From Subtercola boreus (GTDB taxonomy: Bacteria; Actinomycetota; Actinomycetes; Actinomycetales; Microbacteriaceae), in assembly GCF_003399645.1 (NCBI RefSeq), contig NZ_NBXD01000030.1, positions 186,001 to 250,000 on the forward strand: DNA of 64,000 nucleotides, in the 5' to 3' direction. Below, in pieces: positions 16,909-25,454 of this stretch; position 1 is the first letter of the stretch; the number at the start of each line of letters is the position of its first letter. Under the pieces are notes generated by a model. The model saw nothing but the letters and a program-made list of their open reading frames with translations. It made no database searches and was not told where the DNA came from. Both the position numbers and the translations under genes were made by a program.

Positions 16909-17693
16909 CGACGATCTCCGCCCCCGTGGTGCGGGCCCTGGCCAGGCCGTGGCTGGGCGGCGCCGTCGGCATCGTGCTGCTGCTGGTCATCTGGGCGGCC
17001 TTCTCGACCGTGCTGCCGAGCAGTTCGATCGTGCCCACCCCGTGGGCGACAGCGGCCAGCGTGTTCAAGGACTTCGGTCCCTACTACTCCGGCAACCTCG
17101 CCTCGACGCTCGGCCGTGCCGGCTGGGGCTACCTCTGGGGCAATCTCGCCGGGCTGCTCGTCGCATCGATCGTGCTCATCGTTCCGCGGCTCGAAGAGAT
17201 CGTCACGCAGCTCGGAGTGGTCAGCCAGTGCCTGCCGATCACCGCGGTCGGGCCCATCATCATCCTCATCTTCGGTGGTCGGTCGGCCGCGATCTTCCTC
17301 GCCGCTCTGCTGGTGTTCTTCACGACGATGATCGGCGCGATTCTCGGGATGCGCGCGGCTCCCCGGGCCGCTCTCGATCTGGTCAGCGCCTACGGTGGCA
17401 GCCGGTTCACGCAGATTCGCAAGGTGCAGCTCGTCTCGGCCGTTCCCGCCGTGTTCACTGCCCTGGCGATCGCGGTGCCCGGAGCCCTGCTCGGTGCGGT
17501 GGTCGGTGAGTACCTCGGCGGAATCGACAGCGGAATCGGAGTTGCCCTGAACGCCGCCCAGCGCAACATCGACCCGCAGCGCGTCTGGGGAATGAGCATC
17601 CTGGCCGGCCTGATCGCGCTGCTCGGCTACGCACTCGTGTCGCTGATCGGCCGCTGGGTGACACCGTGGGTCCGCCGCGGAGGCTCGCACTGA
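16905..17693 (+). CDS. ABC transporter permease (SsuC/TauC-like), first subunit
   Basis: A 262-residue inner-membrane permease with about six segments and the BPD_transp_1 EAA-loop region ([44 protein letters not shown]). It starts at a GTG overlapping the ATPase stop. Having a second, different permease immediately downstream means the channel is probably a heterodimer rather than the usual SsuC homodimer. Confidence 0.9.
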   Translation: MTTISAPVVRALARPWLGGAVGIVLLLVIWAAFSTVLPSSSIVPTPWATAASVFKDFGPYYSGNLASTLGRAGWGYLWGNLAGLLVASIVLIVPRLEEIVTQLGVVSQCLPITAVGPIIILIFGGRSAAIFLAALLVFFTTMIGAILGMRAAPRAALDLVSAYGGSRFTQIRKVQLVSAVPAVFTALAIAVPGALLGAVVGEYLGGIDSGIGVALNAAQRNIDPQRVWGMSILAGLIALLGYALVSLIGRWVTPWVRRGGSH

Positions 17694-18481
17694 TGCCCAC
17701 CATCCCCCGGCTGATCGTCAACCGTGTCGCGCTTGTCGTGCTCGCGGCCCTGATCGCCACCGGAATCTGGGTCGCGTTCCTCCCGCTCTTCCACGTCAGC
17801 CCGCTGATCGGCAAGAACCCGGCCGATGTGTGGGCCTACCTCGTAACGGGCAAGAACGCCGGCAAGAACCTGCCCGAGATACTGGGCTACCTGCTGCAGA
17901 CCATCCGCGACTTCGCCGTCGGCTATGCCGTCGGACTCGCCATCGCCTTCCTCGCCGCCGTGGTCTTCAGCCTGTCGGTGACGCTCGAGAACATCCTGAT
18001 GCCCACGGCGACCATCCTCCGTTCCATCCCGGTGATCGTCATCACCCCACTGATCACGCTGATCTTCGGGGTCACCATCGGCGGGGTCACCGCGATCGTC
18101 ACCCTGGTCGTGTTCCTGCCGGCGCTGGCGAACATCCTGTATGGGCTTCGACGAGCCCAGGCCCAGCACGGCGACCTCGTGCACGCCTACGGCGGCAGTT
18201 CGCTGCAACTGCTGTGGAAGGTCGCGCTGCCCGGGTCGCTTCCCGCGGTGATGGCGTCGGCGCGCATCTCGGTTCCGGCTGCGGTGACGGGCGCCATGAT
18301 CGGCGAGTGGCTGGCCACCGGCGGTGGGCTCGGCGGGTTCATCTCGCGCTCGGCCGGCAGTTTCGGCTACGACGCGATGTGGGCGTCGGCCGTCTTGATC
18401 ACGGGCTTCACGATGCTGGCCTATACGGTGGTCAGCATCCTCGATGCCCTCGTCGACCGGCGCTTCGGCGCGCTGGTCTGA
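17693..18481 (+). CDS. ABC transporter permease (SsuC/TauC-like), second subunit
   Basis: A 262-residue membrane protein of the same family as the preceding permease, with its own EAA-loop (LVHAYGGSSLQLLWKVALPGSLPAVMASARISVPAAVTGAMIGEW). The ATG at 17693 overlaps the previous stop as TGATG; an upstream GTG at 17666 in frame is a shadow. The pair, with one binding protein and one ATPase, makes a complete importer. Confidence 0.9.
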   Translation: MPTIPRLIVNRVALVVLAALIATGIWVAFLPLFHVSPLIGKNPADVWAYLVTGKNAGKNLPEILGYLLQTIRDFAVGYAVGLAIAFLAAVVFSLSVTLENILMPTATILRSIPVIVITPLITLIFGVTIGGVTAIVTLVVFLPALANILYGLRRAQAQHGDLVHAYGGSSLQLLWKVALPGSLPAVMASARISVPAAVTGAMIGEWLATGGGLGGFISRSAGSFGYDAMWASAVLITGFTMLAYTVVSILDALVDRRFGALV

Positions 18482-18495
18482 GTGGAGAACCAAGA

Positions 18496-19722
18496 ATGAA
18501 CGACGAGACCGACACCCGCGCAGAGGGAACGATCGACGGCATCACGGTGTGGAACGGCGAGCGCTCGCTCGGCCCGTCGAGGATCACCTGGCGGGGCGAC
18601 ACGATCGAGGCCGTCGAACCGGCCACCGAACGCTTCGAGGGGCTCGCGGTCATCCCGGGCCTCGTCGACACGCACGTGCACCTCGACACTAGCGTGCTCG
18701 ACGGTTCCGGCCCCGGTGACGCCTGGCCGCTCGTCACGCCCGACGAGGAGAAAGCGCTGCACGTCGCCGGTCACGCCCAGCGGTTCGCGCGCTACGGCGT
18801 CACGACCCTCCGCGACCTCGCGGCCTCCCCGGTTCAGATCGCGGTCGGTCGGGCCTTCGACCAGGGCGTGATCGCGGGGCCCCGGCTGCTCTCGAACGGG
18901 CCGGTCGGCATGACCGCCGGCCACGGCGACCTGTTCACGCCGCCGCGTTTTCGCGACCGGCCACCCGTGGCCGACTCCCCCGACGAGTGCCGCCGGCTGG
19001 TGCGCCAGTGGGCCCGCGAGGGTGCGACGGGCATCAAGATCTACACCAGCGGCGGCATCCTCTCGATGGGCGACCAGGTCGGCTGGCGCAACCAGACCCG
19101 TGCTGAGATCGCCGCCACGGTCGACGAGGCGCACGCGCTCGGCATGCTCGTCGCCGCGCACAGTCACAGCGCTGCGGGCATCGACATCGCCCTCGCCGTC
19201 GGTGTCGACTCCATCGAGCATGCCACCGGGCTGACGGATGCCCAGCTGCCGGCACTCGTCGAGGCGAACGTCTCTGTGGCTCCCACGCTGCTCGTCAACG
19301 ACATCGTCGCCGCTGGTGGCGGCGGTGTGCGCGCGGAGTCGGCGGAGAAGGCCCGGGAGGCGATCGCCGATCGTGACCCCGCCTTCCTCCGAGCCGGCCG
19401 GGCGGGCGTGCGCTTCGTGCTCGGAACCGACGCCAACGGCCGCTTCGTCGGCCACGGGGGCCAGCTCGAGGAGGTGCGCCTGATGCGCCGGGCTTTCGAC
19501 TGGAGCGCCGAGCGCACCCTAGTGGCCTCCACCTCGGATGCCGCCGCAAGCGTCGGCCTCGCCGGGCGGGTCGGGATGCTCGCGGCCGGCTTCGCGCCCG
19601 ACCTCATCGTCATCCGGGGCCGGCCCTGGCTCGACATCGACGACCTCCAGCTCTCCAACATCGTCGCCGTGGTGAGCCGCGGGCGGGTCATCTCCGGGGC
19701 GCTGCCGGTGCGCGAGCGATGA
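18496..19722 (+). CDS. Metal-dependent amidohydrolase
   Basis: A 408-residue cytoplasmic hydrolase of the amidohydrolase superfamily. The metal-binding THVHLD is at residues 59-64, GIKIYTSGG carries the likely bridging Lys, AHSHS and EHATGL give the other His ligands, and GTDANG the catalytic Asp. Family members cleave or deaminate cyclic amides, triazines, cytosine, hydantoins or imidazolones. ATG 18496 follows GGAG by 8 nt. Directly behind the importer, it is the best candidate for the first intracellular step (ring opening or deamination) on the imported compound. Confidence 0.85.
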   Translation: MNDETDTRAEGTIDGITVWNGERSLGPSRITWRGDTIEAVEPATERFEGLAVIPGLVDTHVHLDTSVLDGSGPGDAWPLVTPDEEKALHVAGHAQRFARYGVTTLRDLAASPVQIAVGRAFDQGVIAGPRLLSNGPVGMTAGHGDLFTPPRFRDRPPVADSPDECRRLVRQWAREGATGIKIYTSGGILSMGDQVGWRNQTRAEIAATVDEAHALGMLVAAHSHSAAGIDIALAVGVDSIEHATGLTDAQLPALVEANVSVAPTLLVNDIVAAGGGGVRAESAEKAREAIADRDPAFLRAGRAGVRFVLGTDANGRFVGHGGQLEEVRLMRRAFDWSAERTLVASTSDAAASVGLAGRVGMLAAGFAPDLIVIRGRPWLDIDDLQLSNIVAVVSRGRVISGALPVRER

Positions 19723-19812
19723 GCCGCCGCACGGTCGGCTCCCGAACGGTGAGCCGCAGCATCCCTGCCCGGGCCCACCCGACCGACGATTCTTCGAGCC
19801 AGAGAGCCCAAC

Positions 19813-20907
19813 ATGCACATCGATGAGAACCTGATCCGCGCCCTCCCCAAGGCCGAGGTGCATGTGCACCTCGAGGGCTCCCTCGAGCTCGCCGACCTGC
19901 TCGAGCTGGCCAAGGCCGCGGGAGCACCGCTTCCGGGCCCGGCGGCGACGCTCTTCGACGTGAGCACGCACGACAACCCCGGCGCCTTCGAGAACGGCAC
20001 CGGCGGCGGGGCGAGCAACGGCATCGGTGTCACCGGCCTCAGCGGTTTTCTGCAGTTCCTCGACTGGGAGGGCTCGCTCGTGCGCTCGCGCGAGCAGCTC
20101 GCACGCATCGCCTACCGGTTCGCCGCGCGGCAGAGCGCATCGGGCGTTCGGTACACCGATGCGATCATCAATCCGACGCACTGGGCGCCCTGGGCCTCAG
20201 ACGTGGCCGGTCTCTTCGACGCCCTGGCATCGGGGCTCGACGAGGCGGAGGCCGACGGACTCGCTACCGTCAACCTCTGCTACTCCCTGCTGCGCACCCA
20301 GAGCGCCGAGGCGGGCGTGCGGGCGGCGACCTGGCTCACCGAGAACCGCCCGGCGCGGGTGATCGCCCTGTCGATCGACGGTGACGAGCGCTCGGCGGGC
20401 AGAACGGGCATCCGGTTCGCCGAGGCGTTCGACATCGCAGCACGCGGAGGGCTCCGCCGCACCGTGCACGCCGGCGAATCGAGCGGGCCCGAGGGCGTGT
20501 GGGACGCGATCAGGCTGCTGCACGCCGACCGCATCGACCACGGGGTGCGGGCGATCGAAGACCCCGAGCTGGTGGACTACCTCGCTGAGCACGAGATCCC
20601 GCTCGGCATCTGTCCGCGCTCGAACCTCACCCTGGGCATCTACCCCGACCTCGAGTCGCATCCGCTCGCCGAACTGCAGCGGCGCGGAGTCATCGTCACT
20701 GTGAACACCGACGACCCGGCCCCGCTCGGCACCCGGCTCGAGAACGAGTGGGCCCTCGTCGCGGGTGCCTACGACTGGGGCCTGCCCGAGCTCGTCACGC
20801 TGGCGAAGGCGTCGGTCGCGGCCAGCTTCGCTCCGGATGATCTGCAGCGCTCGATGCTCACCGCGATCGATGACGCCGCCGTCTCCCTCGCACCCGCCTT
20901 CCGCTGA
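19813..20907 (+). CDS. Adenosine deaminase family hydrolase
   Basis: A 364-residue zinc hydrolase with all family motifs: HVHLEG (His17, His19), HAGES with the catalytic Glu, DHGVRA and NTDDP. Members deaminate adenosine, adenine or other amino-heterocycles. A Gly/Asn-rich stretch around residues 57-75 occupies the substrate-lid region, and there is no typical purine-salvage neighbour, so the true substrate may be another amino-substituted ring from this pathway. About 90 nt separate it from the amidohydrolase, without an evident terminator. Confidence 0.85.
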   Translation: MHIDENLIRALPKAEVHVHLEGSLELADLLELAKAAGAPLPGPAATLFDVSTHDNPGAFENGTGGGASNGIGVTGLSGFLQFLDWEGSLVRSREQLARIAYRFAARQSASGVRYTDAIINPTHWAPWASDVAGLFDALASGLDEAEADGLATVNLCYSLLRTQSAEAGVRAATWLTENRPARVIALSIDGDERSAGRTGIRFAEAFDIAARGGLRRTVHAGESSGPEGVWDAIRLLHADRIDHGVRAIEDPELVDYLAEHEIPLGICPRSNLTLGIYPDLESHPLAELQRRGVIVTVNTDDPAPLGTRLENEWALVAGAYDWGLPELVTLAKASVAASFAPDDLQRSMLTAIDDAAVSLAPAFR

Positions 20908-20941
20908 CACCCGCCCGCCACGCTCGCGCAGAGAGACCCCG

Positions 20942-22114
20942 ATGACCACCACCCTCAGCACCGCCGCCTCGCCCACCATCGCCCTCTCGGCCACCCCGTT
21001 CGCTCTGGCCGGCTGGGAGAACGAACTGGTCGAGGCCGTCGTCGAGCTCGCCCGCACCTTCGCGATGACAGCGGCGCACTATGACGACAGGGCCGAGATC
21101 GCCGTCGGCAACCTCGTGTCGCTCCACGACGCCGGGCTCTCCGAGGCGATGCTTCCACAGGAGGTCGGGGGGCGGGGCCTCAGCTACCAGGCCTTCGGCG
21201 AGATCGTGCGGGTGATCTGTGAGGCCGACCCCGCCACCGGCACCATCTTCACCATGCACTCCGGCGCCGCGGTCAGCCTCGCCCTGCTCACGAAAGACAC
21301 GCTGGGATCGTTCTACGCCGACGAGGTACTCGCCGGCAAGCGGTTCTCGAACGCGCTCTCGGAGCCGACCAGCGGCAACCGCTTCCTCAACCCGCAGCAG
21401 GCCGCCGTGCCCGTCGAGGGCGGCTGGGCTCTCGAGGGGGCCAAGCGGTTCGTCTCGGGCAGCGAGATCGCCGACTACCTCCTTGTGAACGCGCTGGTCG
21501 ACGGTGAACCGGTGTTCTTCGGAGTCCCCACGGCCGACGACTCCATCTCGATCATCCCGATCTGGGACACGCTGGGCCTTCGGGCGACGCGCAGCCAGCT
21601 GCTGTCCTTCGACAACACCGTGCTGCGCGTCGAACAGCGCGGGCGCACGCCCCGTCTGACCGATTTCGCGGTCATTCCCGCAGGCCTGCCGATGATCTCC
21701 CTGGGCGTCGCCGACGCCGCGCTCGCCGCGCTCATCACGCACGCCCGGGGGCGCATCATCCTCGGCAAAGCGCTCAGCCACCAGCAGTGGCTGCAGTTCG
21801 AGGTGGCCGAGGTGCAGAGCCGACTCGAGGCGGTGCGGGCGTTCGTACGCCAGACGCTGTGGCAGGCCGACCACCACGAGCCCTCGTTCTTCTCGAACCT
21901 CTCGCGCGCCAAATACCTGGCCAACAAGGTGGCGGTCGAGGTCGCCCAGCTCGCGGTGCGTGCAGGCGGAGCATCCGGGTTCCTGAAGACCTCGCCCATC
22001 CAGCGGCACCTCCGCGACGCCGAGGCGGGCCAGCTGATGGCGTACTCCACCGAAGTTCTGGCGGGCGAGATCGGCCGGGACGTGTTCGGCATCGCGCCCG
22101 GTGAGGTCGACTGA
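20942..22114 (+). CDS. Acyl-CoA-dehydrogenase-fold flavoenzyme (DszC/SfnB-like)
   Basis: A 390-residue protein with the acyl-CoA dehydrogenase three-domain fold: N-terminal helices (LHDAGLSEAMLPQEVGGRGLSYQAF), a middle beta domain (GGWALEGAKRFVSGSEIADYLLVNA) and a C-terminal helical domain (FLKTSPIQRHLRDAEAGQLMAYSTEVLAGEIGRDVFG). In clusters with flavin monooxygenases, such proteins are usually FMNH2- or FAD-dependent N/S-oxygenating enzymes rather than fatty-acid enzymes. ATG 20942 is used because the longer frame is a shadow of the deaminase gene. Two nucleotides separate it from the next gene. Confidence 0.8.
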   Translation: MTTTLSTAASPTIALSATPFALAGWENELVEAVVELARTFAMTAAHYDDRAEIAVGNLVSLHDAGLSEAMLPQEVGGRGLSYQAFGEIVRVICEADPATGTIFTMHSGAAVSLALLTKDTLGSFYADEVLAGKRFSNALSEPTSGNRFLNPQQAAVPVEGGWALEGAKRFVSGSEIADYLLVNALVDGEPVFFGVPTADDSISIIPIWDTLGLRATRSQLLSFDNTVLRVEQRGRTPRLTDFAVIPAGLPMISLGVADAALAALITHARGRIILGKALSHQQWLQFEVAEVQSRLEAVRAFVRQTLWQADHHEPSFFSNLSRAKYLANKVAVEVAQLAVRAGGASGFLKTSPIQRHLRDAEAGQLMAYSTEVLAGEIGRDVFGIAPGEVD

Positions 22115-22116
22115 CC

Positions 22117-23493
22117 ATGGCCGATCGGCCCCGCATGCTGTTCAACGCCTTCAACATCTTCTCGGCCTCCCACCACGACCAGGGCATGTGGGCCTGGCCG
22201 GGCAGCCGGCAGCTCGAATACAACGACATCGACTACTGGGTCGACATCGCGCAGCTGCTCGAGCGCGGGCACTTCGACACGCTGTTCTTTGCCGATGTGC
22301 TCGCACCCTATGACACCTTCGGGGCGTCGCGCGAGGCATCCGTCTACAGCGGTATGCAGTTTCCCATCAACGACCCTGGCGAACTCATCCCCGCCCTGGC
22401 CTACGCCACCCGTGACCTCGGGTTCGTGCTCACCCAGAACATCCTGCAGGAGCCCCCGTACTCGTTCGCGCGCAAGATGTCGACGCTCGACCACCTCACC
22501 CGCGGGCGTATCTCGTGGAACATCGTCACCACGTTCCTGCCCGGCGCCGGCCGCAACCTCGGTTTCGGCGGACTGCCCGACCACGGTGACCGGTACGCGC
22601 GGGCCGACGACTACATCGAGGTGGTCTACAAGCTCTGGGAGGCGAGCTGGGAAGACGACGCCGTGGTGCGCGACAAGGCCCGGCGGCAGTACAGCGACCC
22701 CTCGAAGATCCACGAGATCAACCACGTCGGCCCGTTCTACGACGTGGTCGGCCCGCACCTCAGCGAACCGTCACCGCAGCGCACCCCTTTCCTGATGCAG
22801 GCGGGCGTCTCGCCGCGGGGCCGCGACTACGCGGGGCGGAACGCGGAGGGGTTGTTCATCAACGCCCTCTCACCCGACGAGGCGGGGCCGGTGGTTCAGG
22901 ATGTTCGGGCCGCCGCCGTTCGGCACGGCCGCTCGGCGCAGAACGTGAAGCTCTTCGGCATTCTCGGGTTCGTCGTCGGCAGCACCGAGGAGGAGGCGAA
23001 GCGCCTGCACGAGGAGATCACCGACTTTCAGAGCATCGAGGCGAACCTGGCGAAGCAGAGCGTCTTTCTGAACTACGACTTCAGCCGGCTCGACCCGGCC
23101 GAACCGATCTTCGAGATCGCCGCGCGCCCCGAGGGCCAGACCGGCGTCGTGGCCGATCTCATTGCGATGTCGCCGAACCCCCGCTACACGATCGGCGAGC
23201 TGGTGCGCTGGTACGGCAACCTGCGCGTGGTGGGCACGCCCGAGCAGATCGCCGACCACCTCGAGAAATGGCAGGATGCCGGTGTCGACGGAATGAACGT
23301 GCAGTACGTCGTCTCCCCCGGCACCTTCGAAGACTTCGTGGACCACGTCAGCCCGGAGCTCCGCCGGCGCGGCATGATGCAGGAGTCGTACGCACCGGGC
23401 ACCCTCCGCGAGAAGATCTTCCCGGGCGCCGGGCCCCACCTCCCCGACGAGCACCCCGCCCGCGCCCTCCGCCGCGCCGCCTTCGGGGGCTGA
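22117..23493 (+). CDS. NtaA/DmoA/SnaA-family FMN-dependent monooxygenase
   Basis: A 458-residue luciferase-like flavin monooxygenase. The start MLFNAFNIFSASHHDQGMWAWPGS, the EPPYSFARKMSTLDHLTRGRISWNIVTT core and the QAGVSPRGRDYAGRNAEGLF flavin segment are characteristic of the nitrilotriacetate/dimethyl-sulfide/dibenzothiophene-sulfone monooxygenase group, which insert oxygen next to C-N or C-S bonds using reduced FMN from a separate reductase. No reductase gene is present in this cluster, so one must be supplied from elsewhere. Last gene of the unit; followed by a strong inverted repeat. Confidence 0.9.
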   Translation: MADRPRMLFNAFNIFSASHHDQGMWAWPGSRQLEYNDIDYWVDIAQLLERGHFDTLFFADVLAPYDTFGASREASVYSGMQFPINDPGELIPALAYATRDLGFVLTQNILQEPPYSFARKMSTLDHLTRGRISWNIVTTFLPGAGRNLGFGGLPDHGDRYARADDYIEVVYKLWEASWEDDAVVRDKARRQYSDPSKIHEINHVGPFYDVVGPHLSEPSPQRTPFLMQAGVSPRGRDYAGRNAEGLFINALSPDEAGPVVQDVRAAAVRHGRSAQNVKLFGILGFVVGSTEEEAKRLHEEITDFQSIEANLAKQSVFLNYDFSRLDPAEPIFEIAARPEGQTGVVADLIAMSPNPRYTIGELVRWYGNLRVVGTPEQIADHLEKWQDAGVDGMNVQYVVSPGTFEDFVDHVSPELRRRGMMQESYAPGTLREKIFPGAGPHLPDEHPARALRRAAFGG

Positions 23494-23534
23494 CGCCCGC
23501 GCGCCCCGCGCCCGCACGCGCTGCGCCCCGTGCG

Positions 23535-23588
23535 CGTTTTGCGCAAAAGCACCGAAGACCGGAGGTTTAGGTGCTTTTGCGCAAAACG
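23535..23588. terminator. 19-bp perfect inverted repeat between convergent genes
   Basis: CGTTTTGCGCAAAAGCACC (23535-23553) and its exact complement (23570-23588) flank a 16-nt loop. Each arm itself contains the 12-bp palindrome TTTTGCGCAAAA. Position between two convergent operons suggests a bidirectional terminator, but the nested palindromes are unusual and also fit a REP-type element or protein-binding site. Confidence 0.65.
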
Positions 23589-23594
23589 GGGCGG

Positions 23595-24620
23595 TCAGGC
23601 GAGCAGGAGGGCGATGTTCGTCTCGCCGCGCTCGAGATCACCGGCCTCGATGCGGCGGGCGATCTCGACGACGCGGGCGTTGGCCGGGGCGCTGCCGCCC
23701 ACCTTCGCCTGCTCGTCGACCACCAGGCCGTTGATCTCGTGCACCTCGTTGCGGCGACCCTTGACCCAGTCCTGCAGCGACGTCGTGCGCGTCGTCGGCG
23801 ACGAGAATCGTTTCAGCACCTGGTCGAGCAGCTGCTCGGCGAACGCGTCGGGGTCGTCGAGCGCGGCATCCGTCATGCCGAAGATGGGACGCAGCCGACT
23901 GCCCGAGGCCACCGCCGTACGTGCCGCCTCGCTCCCGCACTGCAGCATGAACTCGTACATTCCGGGCACCTGGATGGCGCGAGCCAGCTCGAGGTCCAGG
24001 ATGGCCGACGGCACCAGCTCGGCCGCATTCACGATGAGCTTGCCCCACTTCGACGAGCGGATGTCGTCGGAGATCTCCACGGTTCCGGCATGCCCGAGAG
24101 CGGCCGCGACGGGCGCCAGCCTCGCGGCGTCGACCGCCGGGTGGATGCCCCCGATCGCGAACCACGCGTGCTCCGGCGGGGTCTCGCGGTTGACGATCCC
24201 CGGCTCCCACATGTTCGACGCCACCTCGATGACGGCACCGACGGTTCGCTCCGGCCCCACGATGTCGGCGATGTCGTCGAGGCTCATACCGTTCTGCAGC
24301 CCCACCACGAGACCGTCGGGCGTGACCATCGGCTTGATCAGCTCGCACGCCCAACGGGTGTCGTAGGCCTTCATCAAGATGAAGACGATGTCGAACGCCT
24401 CGCGCAGCTCGGCGACCTCGTAGAGGTGTTTCACGACGACAGAGGTGTTCTCGGTGCGGTCGGGCATCACGACGGTGATGCCGTTCTCGCGCATGGCCTC
24501 GACGTGCACGGGCCACTGCTCGATGAAGGTGACGTCGAGCCCGGCGCGGGTGAGGTCGGCGGCGATACCGGCACCGTTGGCACCGGTTCCGACGAAGGCG
24601 ATCTTCGGTGAGGCGCTCAT
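23595..24620 (-). CDS. Ketopantoate reductase family (ApbA/PanE-like) protein
   Basis: A 341-residue NAD(P)H-dependent 2-hydroxyacid/2-oxoacid oxidoreductase of the PanE family. The nucleotide-binding loop KIAFVGTGANGAGIAADLTRAGLDVTFIEQW is at the N-terminus, the hinge region carries LVVGLQNGMSLDDI, and the catalytic Lys is likely in SSKWGKLIVNAAE. Its ATG overlaps the SDR stop by 4 bp, so it belongs to the catabolic operon and probably reduces or oxidises a hydroxy/oxo intermediate rather than making pantothenate. Confidence 0.82.
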   Translation of the reverse strand: MSASPKIAFVGTGANGAGIAADLTRAGLDVTFIEQWPVHVEAMRENGITVVMPDRTENTSVVVKHLYEVAELREAFDIVFILMKAYDTRWACELIKPMVTPDGLVVGLQNGMSLDDIADIVGPERTVGAVIEVASNMWEPGIVNRETPPEHAWFAIGGIHPAVDAARLAPVAAALGHAGTVEISDDIRSSKWGKLIVNAAELVPSAILDLELARAIQVPGMYEFMLQCGSEAARTAVASGSRLRPIFGMTDAALDDPDAFAEQLLDQVLKRFSSPTTRTTSLQDWVKGRRNEVHEINGLVVDEQAKVGGSAPANARVVEIARRIEAGDLERGETNIALLLA

Positions 24621-25396
24621 ACGAGGATCATCCCGCCCTCGATCGCGATGACCTGCCCGGTGATGTAGTCCGAGTCGCTCGAGGCGAGAAAGACCGCGGT
24701 GGGAACGAGGTCGGCGGGGGTGGCGGGCCGACCGAGCAGGATGTCTCCCGACATCCCCTCGAAGCCGGCGTCGGGCTGGCCCATGTCTGCAAGGTCCCGG
24801 TCGAGCTGGTCCCACAGCGGTGTCGCCACCACCCCCGGGGCGAAGGCGTTCACCGTGATACCCAGGCCTGCGAACGAGCGTGCGGCCGCCTGCGTCAGCG
24901 AGATGACGGCAGCCTTGGAGGCACTGTAGGGTGCAAAACTCGGGAAGCCCTGGCGGCCGGCGATCGAGGCAGTGTTGACGACCTTGCCGCCGCCGCCCTG
25001 GGCGATGAACTGCTTCACGGCCTGCTGGGTGCCGAGCACGACGCCGAAGCTGTTGACGTTCAGAATGAGGTCCCACTTCGCCTTGGTGATGTCGAGGAAG
25101 TTCTCGGGAGCGTTCAGCCCGGCGTTGTTGAAGTACACGTCGAGACGGCCGAACTCGGCCACGGCCGCGGCCACACCGGCGGCCACCTGATCCTCGTCGG
25201 TCACGTCGACGCGCACGGCGATCGCGCTGCCACCCGCTTCACGGATGTCACCCGCCACCGCCTCGGCCGCCTCGAGGTTCAGGTCGGCGATCACGATGTT
25301 CGCCCCCTCGGCCGCCATGCCGCGGGCGATTCCGGCACCGATACCCGATGCCGCTCCCGTCACGATGATCGTCTTCGATTGCAGTCGTGCTGTCAT
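24617..25396 (-). CDS. Short-chain dehydrogenase/reductase (acetoin/polyol dehydrogenase-like)
   Basis: A 259-residue classical SDR: cofactor motif TGAASGIG, acidic residue after strand 2 (IADLNLE, indicating NAD preference), NNAG, catalytic Ser in NTASIAG and YSASK. The closest functional types by eye are 2,3-butanediol/acetoin or sugar-alcohol dehydrogenases. AAGGAG stands 6 nt before the ATG. It lies behind the E2 gene and overlaps the PanE-like gene, so it probably interconverts a hydroxyketone and diol in this pathway. Confidence 0.85.
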   Translation of the reverse strand: MTARLQSKTIIVTGAASGIGAGIARGMAAEGANIVIADLNLEAAEAVAGDIREAGGSAIAVRVDVTDEDQVAAGVAAAVAEFGRLDVYFNNAGLNAPENFLDITKAKWDLILNVNSFGVVLGTQQAVKQFIAQGGGGKVVNTASIAGRQGFPSFAPYSASKAAVISLTQAAARSFAGLGITVNAFAPGVVATPLWDQLDRDLADMGQPDAGFEGMSGDILLGRPATPADLVPTAVFLASSDSDYITGQVIAIEGGMILV

Positions 25397-25408
25397 GTCG
25401 TACTCCTT

Positions 25409-25454
25409 CTTCAGATCAGGGTGCTGAGGGGCTTCAGATCAGGATGCTCAGGGG
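25409..25454. repeat. 23-bp tandem duplication at the 3' end of the E2 gene
   Basis: Two directly adjacent 23-bp units (25409-25431 and 25432-25454) differ at two positions. The right copy holds the final codons and stop of the E2 gene; the left copy is an out-of-frame intergenic duplicate. Confidence 0.8.

Noticed and set aside
19813-20907. Ordinary purine-salvage adenosine deaminase
   Set aside because: Motifs fit, but the gene lies inside a catabolic importer cluster without purine genes, so the substrate is left open.
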